Assembly (NCBI GenBank): GCA_016218065.1
Contig: JACRFA010000122.1
Coordinates: 1 to 42,625 of the forward strand
Origin: Ignavibacteriota bacterium
Lineage (GTDB): Bacteria > Bacteroidota > Ignavibacteria > UBA10030 > UBA6906
Direction: 5' to 3'
Length of the DNA stretch: 42,625 nucleotides
Part shown: piece after piece, positions 19,518 to 28,239 of the stretch
Layout of the letters: each line of letters opens with the position of its first letter
Numbering within the stretch: position 1 is the stretch's first letter
Notes under the pieces: model-generated
The model's input: only the letters and a program-made list of their open reading frames with translations
Databases searched by the model: none
Told to the model about the DNA's origin: nothing
Program-made: the position numbers and the translations under genes

Positions 19518-22500
19518 ATGAACTCTGCTCTGAAGGCTTTTGCAGTTGCCTCGACTATCTTCATATTAGCCGCGTTCTCTGCTTATGCAGAGATACTCCC
19601 TGCCAATCCCGGGCCTTCCAACAATGGAGGCGCAACGGGATATGCGATCTTCATGGACTTCATCGGGGGTCCAATCCCCATCGACATAACAAACATGAGA
19701 ACCGCCAACACTGCGGCGGCGGCCGCGTCATTCACTGTCGAAGTGTTGACGCGCGATGGCACTTCACTTGGCGGACCGGTTGGTTCGGGCGCGGGAAGTT
19801 CTATGGCGGGCTGGACCTCACGCGGCACCGTGCCTGTCGTGCAGGGTCCGACAGGCAGCGGAATTTCCGAAGTCTTTGCCATTCCCACAATATCGATTAC
19901 ACCGGGCGACACCGTCGGCGTCGCTCTGCGATTCACCGGCGCGGGGCCGCGCTACTTCGGCACAGGCACTCCTCCCTACACCACCTACACCGATGGCAAC
20001 CTCACACTCATAACAGGCGACTCGCGATCGGCTCCCTTCACGACGACAGGCTCGTTCTTCACGTCACGCGCTCTTGTCGGTGAAGTGCATTATGCTCGCG
20101 GCGGCACACCCGGCTGGAGCCTGCAAACTTCCGGCATCACTACTGCTCTCTACAGCGTGAAAGCTGTGAATGGTCAGATTGTCTGGGCGGCGGGTGCAGG
20201 CGGAAAAGTGCTGCGTACAACAAACGCAGGCGTCGCATGGACAAGCGTGGGCGGCGGCAACATTGGTACGATGGACTTGTACAACATCGCAGCAACGAGC
20301 GCGACCGCTGCACTCACAACAGGAACGCCGTCGACGACTTCATTCATCTTCCGTACAACCAACGGCGGAACATCCTGGGATACTGTGTATGTGCAGGCAG
20401 GAGGATTCATCAATGCAATTCACATGTTCGATGCGACCAATGGAATCGCTCAGGGCGATCCGGTTGGCGGTAAGTGGACAATCGTTCGAACGACAAACGG
20501 CGGAGCGACGTGGGTGCGCGACACAACGAACGCTCCGGTTCAAGTCGGAACTGAGGCAGGATCGAACAACGGATTCGCGGCGCTTGGCTCGACGCACATC
20601 TGGTTCACATCGAACAGCTCGCCGCCGAAAGTCTATCGGACAACAAACGGCGGGACGACCTGGGCATCGGGCAATCTTCCCGGCGCAGCCACGTTCACTG
20701 CTGGACTGGCGTTCCTGAGTACCCAGTACGGTGTTGCCGGAGGAAATAACGGCAACGCTGCGCGCTCAACAGATGGAGGCGCCACATGGGCCGCTGTCAC
20801 CGTCGGGACGACCGGCGCCATCTACAGTGCGGCGGCGGCGGGCACGCTTGACTTCTGGGCAACACGAGGCACCACCATTCAGACGAGCAACAATCTCGGC
20901 GCGACGTGGCATCAGGATTTCACCGACACAGCCACCGGCACGTTTCAACACATGAGTTTCGTAACGTCCGGCAGGATCGCGAATGGATGGGCGGTCAGTT
21001 CCAACGGCAAGATCTTCACCTACTTCAATCCTGTTAGCTTACACGACATTGGCGTCGCATCACTCGCAAAGACTTTCTCGACAAGTCTGCTTCCGCAACC
21101 AACACCATTAGTTGATCCGAAAACAGTTGATGTTGCCTCGACGGCGACGAACCTCAACGATGATGGCTCGCCGAGCGTGGCACTTGAGCCAATGAAGAAC
21201 TCGTTCATGCTTGCAGATACTGTTCGACTTCGGGCAATCGTCAAGAACTTTGGCACGCTTCCGGAATCAACTTACCAGATCGCTTGGCAAGTTAATGGCG
21301 TCGGTCAAACACCGATCAGCAATCCGCGACCGTTGCCTGCGGGCGCCAATGATACGTTGACGCTGCAATGGAATCAGGCAGTCAACGGCATTCATACCGC
21401 AAAGGCATGGACGGTTCTTGCATCGGATAATAATCGAGCGAACGACACTGCAGCCACTTCTTTCTCCGTTGGATTGATACCGGGCGACACGTTGTACACG
21501 TTCGTCGTCCCCAATCATATTATTCTCGGCGTTTCAAGAATTGGAGAATCAAAGAAACTCGCATTCACGAGCGGCGGCCAAAGCAGTGCCGTTACCACCG
21601 ACAATAAATGGATTGTCACTGATTTGCGCGGAGCTCTTCTCGACACCACGCATGCCCAACTCAATCCCACAAGTACCGGTGGAAGTCCAGGATTCGGATT
21701 CCGTGATTTGACCTGGGATGGTCGCTGGTTACTGACCTCGGATGACAATCGCATTCGTCGCGTCGATACGACGACGTTCACAGAGATTGCAACTCCCATT
21801 ACGTTCGGTACAGCAACATCATTGCATCGTGGCTTGGGCTTTGAAAAGGTGAACAAGATTTGGAAGTCCAATTTCACGACCGAGCCTGTTATCGGTGTTG
21901 ACACAACGGGAGCCACGGTGAGAACTCTTGGCACACCACCAGTTGCACCTTACGGCATCGCCTTTGACAAGTGGACATCGTCAAACAGGGGATGGCTTTG
22001 GTACTCCGAACCTTCAGCGACAGGCGGTCCGGTCCGGTTATCAAAAATCGATACCGCAACAGGAGCAATCGTGCAGACGTTCAACTATCCGTTTACCGGG
22101 ACCGGAGTATCCGGTGGACTGGATATCTTCGTGGGTCATCCTGACTACCCAGGTCGGGTGATTGCGGCGCTTGTGGTACAGGGTTTCCCCGCCAGCCGCT
22201 GCATCATCATCAATCTCGGCCCCGACTCTACTGCAACGCAACCCACTCCCGGATGGACGGTACAGACTTCGGGAACGACTCAAGCATTGCGTTGCGTGAA
22301 GGCGCTCGACCGATTCAACGGCTGGATTGGCGGAGCGGGAGGAACAGTGCTGCGAACGACAAACGGCGGAACGACGTGGACTTCTGTTGGCGGCGGACCG
22401 ATGGGAACAAACACCGTGTACGCGATTGATGCGCTAAGTGCGACAACAGCGTTCACGACAACAAGTCCGTCCGGATGGTCACACATCTTCCGTACGACAA

Positions 22501-23489
22501 ACGGAGGCACGTCGTGGGATACTGTGTACTCGCAAGCCAACGGCTTTATCGATGCCATCAAGATGTACGATGCATCAAACGGCATAGCTGTTGGCGATCC
22601 TGTTGATACGAAGTGGACCATTGTCAAGACCACGAACGGCGGCTCCACGTGGGCGCGCATCGCGACAGAGCCGGCGCAGGTAGGCACGGAGGCCGGCTAC
22701 AACACATCGATGTCAACCGTCGGTACAACGCATGTGTGGTTCGGCACCGACAACAGCCGCGTCTATTACACCACCAATGGAGGCACCACATGGAGCTTCA
22801 CAGCAACCGCGTTCAGCGCAAGCGTGGGCGTCGGGTTCCTTGACGCCAACTATGGCGTCGCAGGAGGAAGCAGCAGCAACAACGCGGCAGCACGATCGAC
22901 AAACGGCGGAACAACATGGGTTCCTGTCACGATGCCTGGCACGGGTTCAATCTACGGCATAATCGGTCGAGGCGTAGATTTCTGGGCGGGACGAGGCACG
23001 CTTGTGCTTCACAGCGGCAACCGTGGCGCCACGTGGGACACGTCGTACGCAACAAACATCGGAGCGTATAGGCACCTTGATTTCGCGTGGCAAGGCGCCA
23101 ACGTCTATGGTTGGGCTGGCACAGCAACAGGCGGCATCGCGTATTTTGTCGGGACACTGACGGATGTCGATGATACGCCGCGTGAAGGAGTGCCACAGAC
23201 CTTTGCGCTGCAGCAGAACTATCCGAACCCGTTCAATCCGACAACGACAATTCTGTATGCGTTGCCTGAAGCAGCACGCGTGAACCTGAGCATCTACAAC
23301 GTGCTCGGCCAGCGTGTTGCTGAATTGAAGAACGAAGTTCAGAATGCAGGATTCTATAATGCAATCTGGAACGGGCGCAACGACGCCGGCGCTCAGGTTG
23401 CGACGGGCGTGTACTTCTATCGCCTCGAAGCAACACCATCGAGCGGCGCGACGTTCGTGAGCATGAAGAAGGCGTTGCTGTTGAAGTAA
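19518..23489 (+). CDS. T9SS cargo protein with two Ycf48-like propellers
   Basis: A 1323-aa exported protein. The ATG has TAAGGAGG upstream at 6-7 nt. The signal peptide ends near residue 24 (AYAE). An N-terminal beta-rich domain (~25-195) is not recognised. It is followed by a Ycf48-like propeller (~196-500; RTTNGG, STDGGATW), a CARDB-like domain (~505-650), a propeller starting GDTLYTF (~655-905), a second Ycf48-like propeller (~910-1220) and a type A sorting domain (~1229-1323). The order propeller-CARDB-propeller-propeller suggests an internal duplication or insertion of the CARDB-plus-GDTLY unit between two Ycf48-like units. Its 3' end and downstream element are nearly the same as those of the preceding gene, so the two genes share a duplicated tail. 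No enzymatic motif was seen; extracellular binding or adhesion is most likely. Confidence 0.9.
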   Translation: MNSALKAFAVASTIFILAAFSAYAEILPANPGPSNNGGATGYAIFMDFIGGPIPIDITNMRTANTAAAAASFTVEVLTRDGTSLGGPVGSGAGSSMAGWTSRGTVPVVQGPTGSGISEVFAIPTISITPGDTVGVALRFTGAGPRYFGTGTPPYTTYTDGNLTLITGDSRSAPFTTTGSFFTSRALVGEVHYARGGTPGWSLQTSGITTALYSVKAVNGQIVWAAGAGGKVLRTTNAGVAWTSVGGGNIGTMDLYNIAATSATAALTTGTPSTTSFIFRTTNGGTSWDTVYVQAGGFINAIHMFDATNGIAQGDPVGGKWTIVRTTNGGATWVRDTTNAPVQVGTEAGSNNGFAALGSTHIWFTSNSSPPKVYRTTNGGTTWASGNLPGAATFTAGLAFLSTQYGVAGGNNGNAARSTDGGATWAAVTVGTTGAIYSAAAAGTLDFWATRGTTIQTSNNLGATWHQDFTDTATGTFQHMSFVTSGRIANGWAVSSNGKIFTYFNPVSLHDIGVASLAKTFSTSLLPQPTPLVDPKTVDVASTATNLNDDGSPSVALEPMKNSFMLADTVRLRAIVKNFGTLPESTYQIAWQVNGVGQTPISNPRPLPAGANDTLTLQWNQAVNGIHTAKAWTVLASDNNRANDTAATSFSVGLIPGDTLYTFVVPNHIILGVSRIGESKKLAFTSGGQSSAVTTDNKWIVTDLRGALLDTTHAQLNPTSTGGSPGFGFRDLTWDGRWLLTSDDNRIRRVDTTTFTEIATPITFGTATSLHRGLGFEKVNKIWKSNFTTEPVIGVDTTGATVRTLGTPPVAPYGIAFDKWTSSNRGWLWYSEPSATGGPVRLSKIDTATGAIVQTFNYPFTGTGVSGGLDIFVGHPDYPGRVIAALVVQGFPASRCIIINLGPDSTATQPTPGWTVQTSGTTQALRCVKALDRFNGWIGGAGGTVLRTTNGGTTWTSVGGGPMGTNTVYAIDALSATTAFTTTSPSGWSHIFRTTNGGTSWDTVYSQANGFIDAIKMYDASNGIAVGDPVDTKWTIVKTTNGGSTWARIATEPAQVGTEAGYNTSMSTVGTTHVWFGTDNSRVYYTTNGGTTWSFTATAFSASVGVGFLDANYGVAGGSSSNNAAARSTNGGTTWVPVTMPGTGSIYGIIGRGVDFWAGRGTLVLHSGNRGATWDTSYATNIGAYRHLDFAWQGANVYGWAGTATGGIAYFVGTLTDVDDTPREGVPQTFALQQNYPNPFNPTTTILYALPEAARVNLSIYNVLGQRVAELKNEVQNAGFYNAIWNGRNDAGAQVATGVYFYRLEATPSSGATFVSMKKALLLK

Positions 23490-23527
23490 GGCCTCAGGGG
23501 TTGTTGGAGCAATGCCTGCTCACCGAA

Positions 23528-23569
23528 GTCCTGACGGTTTGTGTCAGGACGCAGGCGGGCCTGCCCGCC
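23528..23569. repeat. Hairpin element with GGTTTGT loop, copy 2
   Basis: GTCCTGAC (23528-23535), the loop GGTTTGT and GTCAGGAC (23543-23550), followed by GCAGGCGG and the palindrome GGCGGGC-ct-GCCCGCC (23554-23569). The loop and the GCAGGCGG arm match the element at 18911. The stem differs at one compensated base pair, which supports selection on structure. Confidence 0.7.
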
Positions 23570-23593
23570 GAAGTGTTTTGTACGCAGGCGGGG

Positions 23594-23630
23594 ATGGGCG
23601 AGTCATGTTTTGGCTCGCCCATTTTTTTTT
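23594..23630 (+). terminator. Intrinsic terminator of the double-propeller cargo gene
   Basis: A 9-bp stem ATGGGCGAG (23594-23602) with CTCGCCCAT (23614-23622), an 11-nt loop and an uninterrupted T-run. It is homologous to the terminator at 18965. Confidence 0.9.
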
Positions 23631-23647
23631 CCGGGAAACGCGGTCCT

Positions 23648-23703
23648 TTCACGGAATACCGTGAATGGTATTCCTGGCCGACCAAATCGTCCTAAAGGAC
23701 GAT
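23648..23703. repeat. Overlapping palindromes downstream of the terminator
   Basis: TTCACGG-aata-CCGTGAA (23648-23665) overlaps GGAATACC-gtgaat-GGTATTCC (23653-23674), so the two hairpins exclude each other. ATCGTCC-taaa-GGACGAT (23686-23703) follows. There is no coding character. Confidence 0.55.
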
Positions 23704-23854
23704 CCAATTTCCCTTTGTCCGCGAGCCCTCAGATATATTTCGATGAGCCCGACGTCTCGCAGCGCCGTCGTCGCGGGCAGGCATTCAGAATGATAATGCA
23801 ATAACATGTCATCACAATGAACAACAGCGGCAACGCCTCCAGAAGGCCTCAGAG

Positions 23855-23938
23855 TGAAACCAGGAAATGATGCTTGACATTGTAGTTACACTTTGCTAAG
23901 TTGGTTCGGAGAGAATTAACTCTCCTGGTTTCATTTCC
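23855..23938. repeat. Inverted repeat flanking the promoter of the Kelch cargo gene
   Basis: TGAAACCAGGA (23855-23865) is the exact reverse complement of TCCTGGTTTCA (23923-23933). In the same arms GGAAATGA (23863-23870) is the exact reverse complement of TCATTTCC (23931-23938). Each arm therefore reads as a permutation of one 13-bp unit. The promoter and a GGAGAG-N6-CTCTCC hairpin (23908-23925) lie between or within the arms. Confidence 0.55.
23874..23902 (+). promoter_or_regulatory. Promoter of the Kelch cargo gene
   Basis: Consensus TTGACA (23874-23879), a 17-nt spacer and a weak -10, TAAGTT (23897-23902). Predicted start near 23909, inside the flanking inverted repeat. Confidence 0.5.
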
Positions 23939-24177
23939 AATCTGATCTACATTCTTCAACTCTCTTTTCGTTTCGCTGTAGCTGAGCCTCTGGCTTAGAT
24001 TGTTCTCTTCACAACGATCAACACCAACTTCTTCTTCCTCAGTCTCACTGTCTGAAAGGAAAAGCCACTCGACGCCATAACATGTCTTGATGTTCGCGGC
24101 ACAGTTTCGTGAAGCACACCGTTCGTGCAATCTCCAAACATCTCAATCACAATCACTACACCAAAAGGAGGGTAACC
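23909..24177 (+). other. Long 5' leader of the Kelch cargo gene
   Basis: About 270 nt. It contains the GGAGAG hairpin, a small CTGAGCC-tct-GGCTTAG hairpin (23982-23998) and a pyrimidine-rich tract, and ends in a C/A-rich stretch before AAGGAGGG. No recognised riboswitch class. Confidence 0.4.
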
Positions 24178-27100
24178 ATGATTCAAAAAGTACTCTTTGC
24201 GCTGGTTCTGACTATCCTTGTGAGTGGGCTTCTGTGGGGTGCGACTGATGGAAAGAAACAGATCTCAACACTGCTCCCAGCCAATCCCGATACGAGCGCG
24301 CCGGACGCGTGGGGATATACGTGGGTGAAGAGCACCGAGCCGGGAGGCCCGACATTCCGATGGGTCGATATCGCGACACGCGGAACGCGCGTCACCGGAC
24401 TGACTGACGACAACGTTGTTGGACCGTTCAACATGCTCTGGGACTTCTCCTACTACTGGTACTCATCCAACAGGTTCAAGGTTGGCTCTAACGGGTACAT
24501 CACGTTCGACAACACGACGACCGCATTTGCGCCGTCGTTCGCGCAATTGCCCGCGACATCGCTGCCAAACGACCTGATGGCAATCTGCGTTGGCGACCTG
24601 GTGTTCTCAGGGCAGGCGGGCGCGGCAGGTGATTGCTTCTACTGGACGAACGGCACCGACTCACTCGTCGTCAGCTTCATCAACGTTACCGAGTGGGAAC
24701 AGACAATCAACCCAAACACAAAGCACACATTCCAGGTGATTCTCTCGAAATCCGACAGCTCCATCACCTATCAGTACGGCTTGCAGCAAGGCAGGTACAA
24801 TTCAACCAACAACACGCGTCTTTGCATCGGCATGGAGAATGCAACGGGCCAGATTGGTTTGAATTATGTTTACTCAACAGCTCCTCCACATGCCCTTTTA
24901 CCCGACAGCGGACTCGTTATCAAGTTTAAGAGAACGAGAAACACCGGCCTCCAGGTAACCGATGGTGGTATTGTTGGCGGCTTCAACTCCGCAAACCTAG
25001 CAAAGATGGTAAAGGTTGGCGTTGCTGATACGATTAAGTGTCTCATAAAGAATTTTGGGACCGCTGCTATCACCAACGCGTCAGTGCGCTATGCAATCTC
25101 GCGAACGGGTCAGACTACCGTTTATGATACAGTCGTTGTACCATCGCTCGCCCCTTCCCAAGAAATGACTGTAACATTCCCACGCCTGTTCACTCCGGCG
25201 CTGACAGGATCATATACATCACTGTTCACGATTGTCGTGACAGGCGACGTTGGGCCCGGCAACAACACGAAGACGGCCGAGATCAGGTCTCTTGATTTCG
25301 GAACGACTGGCTCGCGAACCCAACTCGCTTTTGAAAACGGCACGCAAACCAGCAGCACATCATGGATCGGCGGCGGCGGATACGGTTATGCTTTCGATCT
25401 GCCGGCGGATGTGTATCCGGTTTATGTTGAGACTGTTTATGTGAACATTGCATCGATTACTGCCAATCCGATGATCGTTCAGATCATGGATGGTTCGACG
25501 GGAATTCCAGGCACCATTCTCGCGGAAAAAACAAATGTCACGGCAGTAGTTGGTTGGAATGCGATTCCATTCACCTCTGACAGTGTGCGGGTCAACGGTG
25601 GACGATTCTTCGTCGGGGCGCGAGGAAACATGGCATTCTATTATGAAGGAACCGCGCCACTCTCGTATCGCACGTGGGAATACACAGGCGGTTGGGCGCC
25701 ATATCGAAGCGCTGATCTGCAGGATCTTCACGTCCGTGCAACGGTGCGTCGGCCTGGAGTTGTCATTCCCGGTCACGACATTGGCGTGAGTTCGCTTGTG
25801 CGTACCGCCGCGAACGATGCGCCGGCAGTGCTCAACCCAACCATCGACGTTCCTGACATTGCGAACGTTGTTGATCTTTCGTCGGGCGAGCATATCACGT
25901 ACGTTGCGATGGCTGATACGGCCCGCTTCCGCGCCATCGTGCAGAACTTCGGTACGTTCCCCGAAACGACGTATCAGGTTCGCTTCACGGTGAACGGCAA
26001 TACGATTTCCACAGTGAACAACGGCAGAATTCTCGCGGTTGGCGGCAGAGATACATTCAATCTCGCGTGGAATGCCGGAACGCCGGGCACGCATCTCGCC
26101 AAAGCCTTCACGATTCTCGGCGCCGATAACAATCGCGCAAACGATACTTCCAGCGCGAGCTTTACTATCACGTCGCCGGGCGCACAGCCGGGCGATACGC
26201 TCTACTCGTTCAGAATCACGAATCAGCTGCTGCTCGGCGTCGCGAAGATTCCCAGCAACAAGCTCGTCTTCACCAGCGGTGGACAAAGCAACACGCTGAC
26301 GACAGACAACAAGTGGATCGCCACGACAATGCGCGGAACGATCCTCGACACGACGAAGCTTCAGATCAACAACACGTCGGGTCAGGGATTTGGCTTCCGC
26401 GACCTCGCGTGGGATGGCCGTTCGCTGCTCACATCAGACAACGCGCAATTGCGTCGGGTCGATACTGTAACCTACACGGAGCTTCTCCCGCGTATCACCG
26501 GGCCAGGCGCACTGCAGCGCGGCGTTGCATGGGAAATGTCGAACCGCATCTGGAAGTCGAACTTCACGAGCGATCCCGTTGTCAAGTTCGATACGACAGG
26601 CGCGACGATCAAGACGCTTGGCGTTCCGACTGTTGCGCCGTACGGAATTGCCTTCGACAAATGGACATCGCGTAATCGCGGGTACCTCTGGTACGCGCAG
26701 CCCTCGACAACAGGCTTGTACAGATTGTCGAAGGTTGATACCGCCACCGGAGCAATCCTGACGACATACGATTACTCGACGATGTTTACGACAGGCGGCT
26801 CAAGCGGCGGCCTTGATATCACGAACAGCCATCCTGATTATCCGGGACGCGTTGTTGCGTTCATGGTAATTCAGCTTGGTGTTCCGGCGGGAGGTATTGT
26901 CGTTGCGATTGATCTCGGACGCGACTCGTCGCAAACCTCAACTACTTGCAACACGTTCGCGTCACAGTGGTCACCTCCCGGAAGATTCCCTGATACTCCG
27001 GACACAACGTACTTCCAGGCTGCAGCATGGTTAGGCGATACTCTCTACGTGCACGCGCCGACAAGTGCTGGAGCGGGTTCAACGCGAGTTTGGAAGTACA

Positions 27101-28197
27101 CATACAATGGGGCTTGGTCAACCGGCGTACCACTTCCATCAACCAAGACCGGAGGTACTCTCACTGCGTGTGCCGGCAAGTTGTACTACATCGGTGGCGG
27201 CGTCACTGCCATCAATGGCACAGCTTCAAGTGAGGTCGTGGAATTCAATCCTGCAACGCAGGCGTGGACTATCAAGGCGCCAATGCCGGTTGCGCTCGCA
27301 GGTCACGGCGCAGTTAACTGGGGCGATAGCGTGATCTTCGTGGTAGGCGGACCTTATTCCGGCTCCGGCACGAATCTCAATGTTCAGGTATATCGGCCTG
27401 CTTCCAATTCGTGGAGCACAATTGCAGCGTCGTTGCCAAGTGCACAGGGACGACGAACATTTGCCCTTGGCATTTCAGGCAACAAGATCATCATGTCCGG
27501 CGGATTCAATACGGCATTCCTGAAAACGACTTGGGTTGGCACTATCAACTCCGCGTCTTCAATTACGTGGGCAGCGGCACCGGATGTTCCCACAATCTAT
27601 GCCGGACTCAGTCGCCCGGGCGGAATCGCATACGGAGACAAGTTCTTTATCGTTTGCGGTGAACGCGCTGGAGCTGGCGGTTACTACGACACAACGCACG
27701 TCTACTCCGTTTCACTAAACTCCTGGATAGCAATCATACGCAACAAGCCGATTAGGATGTCGAACATCTTCAATGCTGTTACGGCGAAGTGCATTAACGA
27801 CACCGTGCGTGTGTTTGTTCCAGGCGGTTATGGTAACGCGACAGGACCGACGCCGGGATTTGGCCAGAGGGTCTTCGATGTGATCAACGGTGGAAGCTTG
27901 ACGGCAGTACCCGAGTTGATCTCGAATCTGCCGCAGGCTTTCAATCTCGAGCAGAATTACCCGAACCCATTCAATCCTATGACGACAATGCGGTTCACGC
28001 TGCCGCAGGCAGGCTTTGCAACGTTGACCGTGTACAACATACTCGGCCAGCGTGTTGCAGCGGTTGCTGAAGGTCAGTATGAAGCAGGAACCTACAAAGT
28101 CCAATGGGATGCGTCGCGATTTGCTTCCGGCGTGTATCTGTACCGATTGGAGTTGGGCAACTACTCGCAGACAAAGAAGATGATGCTACTCAAGTAA
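24178..28197 (+). CDS. T9SS cargo protein with PDAWGY module, propeller and Kelch repeats
   Basis: A 1339-aa exported protein. The ATG at 24178 has AAGGAGGG upstream and a signal peptide of about 20 residues; the open frame upstream of it is leader. Modules: a PDAWGYTW...EPGGP domain (~41-250), also found twice in the 2537-aa protein; a CARDB-like domain (~255-375); an unrecognised beta-rich domain (~376-530); a second CARDB-like domain (~532-670); a propeller starting GDTLYSF (~668-917), nearly identical to that of the gene at 13905; Kelch-type repeats (~930-1238; KLYYIGGG, VIFVVGG, KIIMSGG, KFFIVCG); a type A sorting domain (~1257-1339). The sorting domain ends SQTKKMMLLK like the partial protein at the window start and unlike its propeller partner. 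No enzyme motif was seen. Confidence 0.9.
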   Translation: MIQKVLFALVLTILVSGLLWGATDGKKQISTLLPANPDTSAPDAWGYTWVKSTEPGGPTFRWVDIATRGTRVTGLTDDNVVGPFNMLWDFSYYWYSSNRFKVGSNGYITFDNTTTAFAPSFAQLPATSLPNDLMAICVGDLVFSGQAGAAGDCFYWTNGTDSLVVSFINVTEWEQTINPNTKHTFQVILSKSDSSITYQYGLQQGRYNSTNNTRLCIGMENATGQIGLNYVYSTAPPHALLPDSGLVIKFKRTRNTGLQVTDGGIVGGFNSANLAKMVKVGVADTIKCLIKNFGTAAITNASVRYAISRTGQTTVYDTVVVPSLAPSQEMTVTFPRLFTPALTGSYTSLFTIVVTGDVGPGNNTKTAEIRSLDFGTTGSRTQLAFENGTQTSSTSWIGGGGYGYAFDLPADVYPVYVETVYVNIASITANPMIVQIMDGSTGIPGTILAEKTNVTAVVGWNAIPFTSDSVRVNGGRFFVGARGNMAFYYEGTAPLSYRTWEYTGGWAPYRSADLQDLHVRATVRRPGVVIPGHDIGVSSLVRTAANDAPAVLNPTIDVPDIANVVDLSSGEHITYVAMADTARFRAIVQNFGTFPETTYQVRFTVNGNTISTVNNGRILAVGGRDTFNLAWNAGTPGTHLAKAFTILGADNNRANDTSSASFTITSPGAQPGDTLYSFRITNQLLLGVAKIPSNKLVFTSGGQSNTLTTDNKWIATTMRGTILDTTKLQINNTSGQGFGFRDLAWDGRSLLTSDNAQLRRVDTVTYTELLPRITGPGALQRGVAWEMSNRIWKSNFTSDPVVKFDTTGATIKTLGVPTVAPYGIAFDKWTSRNRGYLWYAQPSTTGLYRLSKVDTATGAILTTYDYSTMFTTGGSSGGLDITNSHPDYPGRVVAFMVIQLGVPAGGIVVAIDLGRDSSQTSTTCNTFASQWSPPGRFPDTPDTTYFQAAAWLGDTLYVHAPTSAGAGSTRVWKYTYNGAWSTGVPLPSTKTGGTLTACAGKLYYIGGGVTAINGTASSEVVEFNPATQAWTIKAPMPVALAGHGAVNWGDSVIFVVGGPYSGSGTNLNVQVYRPASNSWSTIAASLPSAQGRRTFALGISGNKIIMSGGFNTAFLKTTWVGTINSASSITWAAAPDVPTIYAGLSRPGGIAYGDKFFIVCGERAGAGGYYDTTHVYSVSLNSWIAIIRNKPIRMSNIFNAVTAKCINDTVRVFVPGGYGNATGPTPGFGQRVFDVINGGSLTAVPELISNLPQAFNLEQNYPNPFNPMTTMRFTLPQAGFATLTVYNILGQRVAAVAEGQYEAGTYKVQWDASRFASGVYLYRLELGNYSQTKKMMLLK

Positions 28198-28203
28198 GCT
28201 CTG

Positions 28204-28223
28204 ACTCTTCTGCAAAGAAGAGT
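28204..28223. repeat. Perfect hairpin after the Kelch cargo gene
   Basis: ACTCTTCT-gcaa-AGAAGAGT, an 8-bp stem with a GCAA tetraloop, 6 nt after the stop. There is no T-run, so it is not itself a terminator; a true one follows at 28240. Confidence 0.5.
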
Positions 28224-28239
28224 TGACTCGCGGTAACGA

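Noticed and set aside
23541-23804. An 87-codon open frame in the gap before the Kelch gene
   Set aside because: It consists of palindromes and terminator sequence; no domain and no Shine-Dalgarno.
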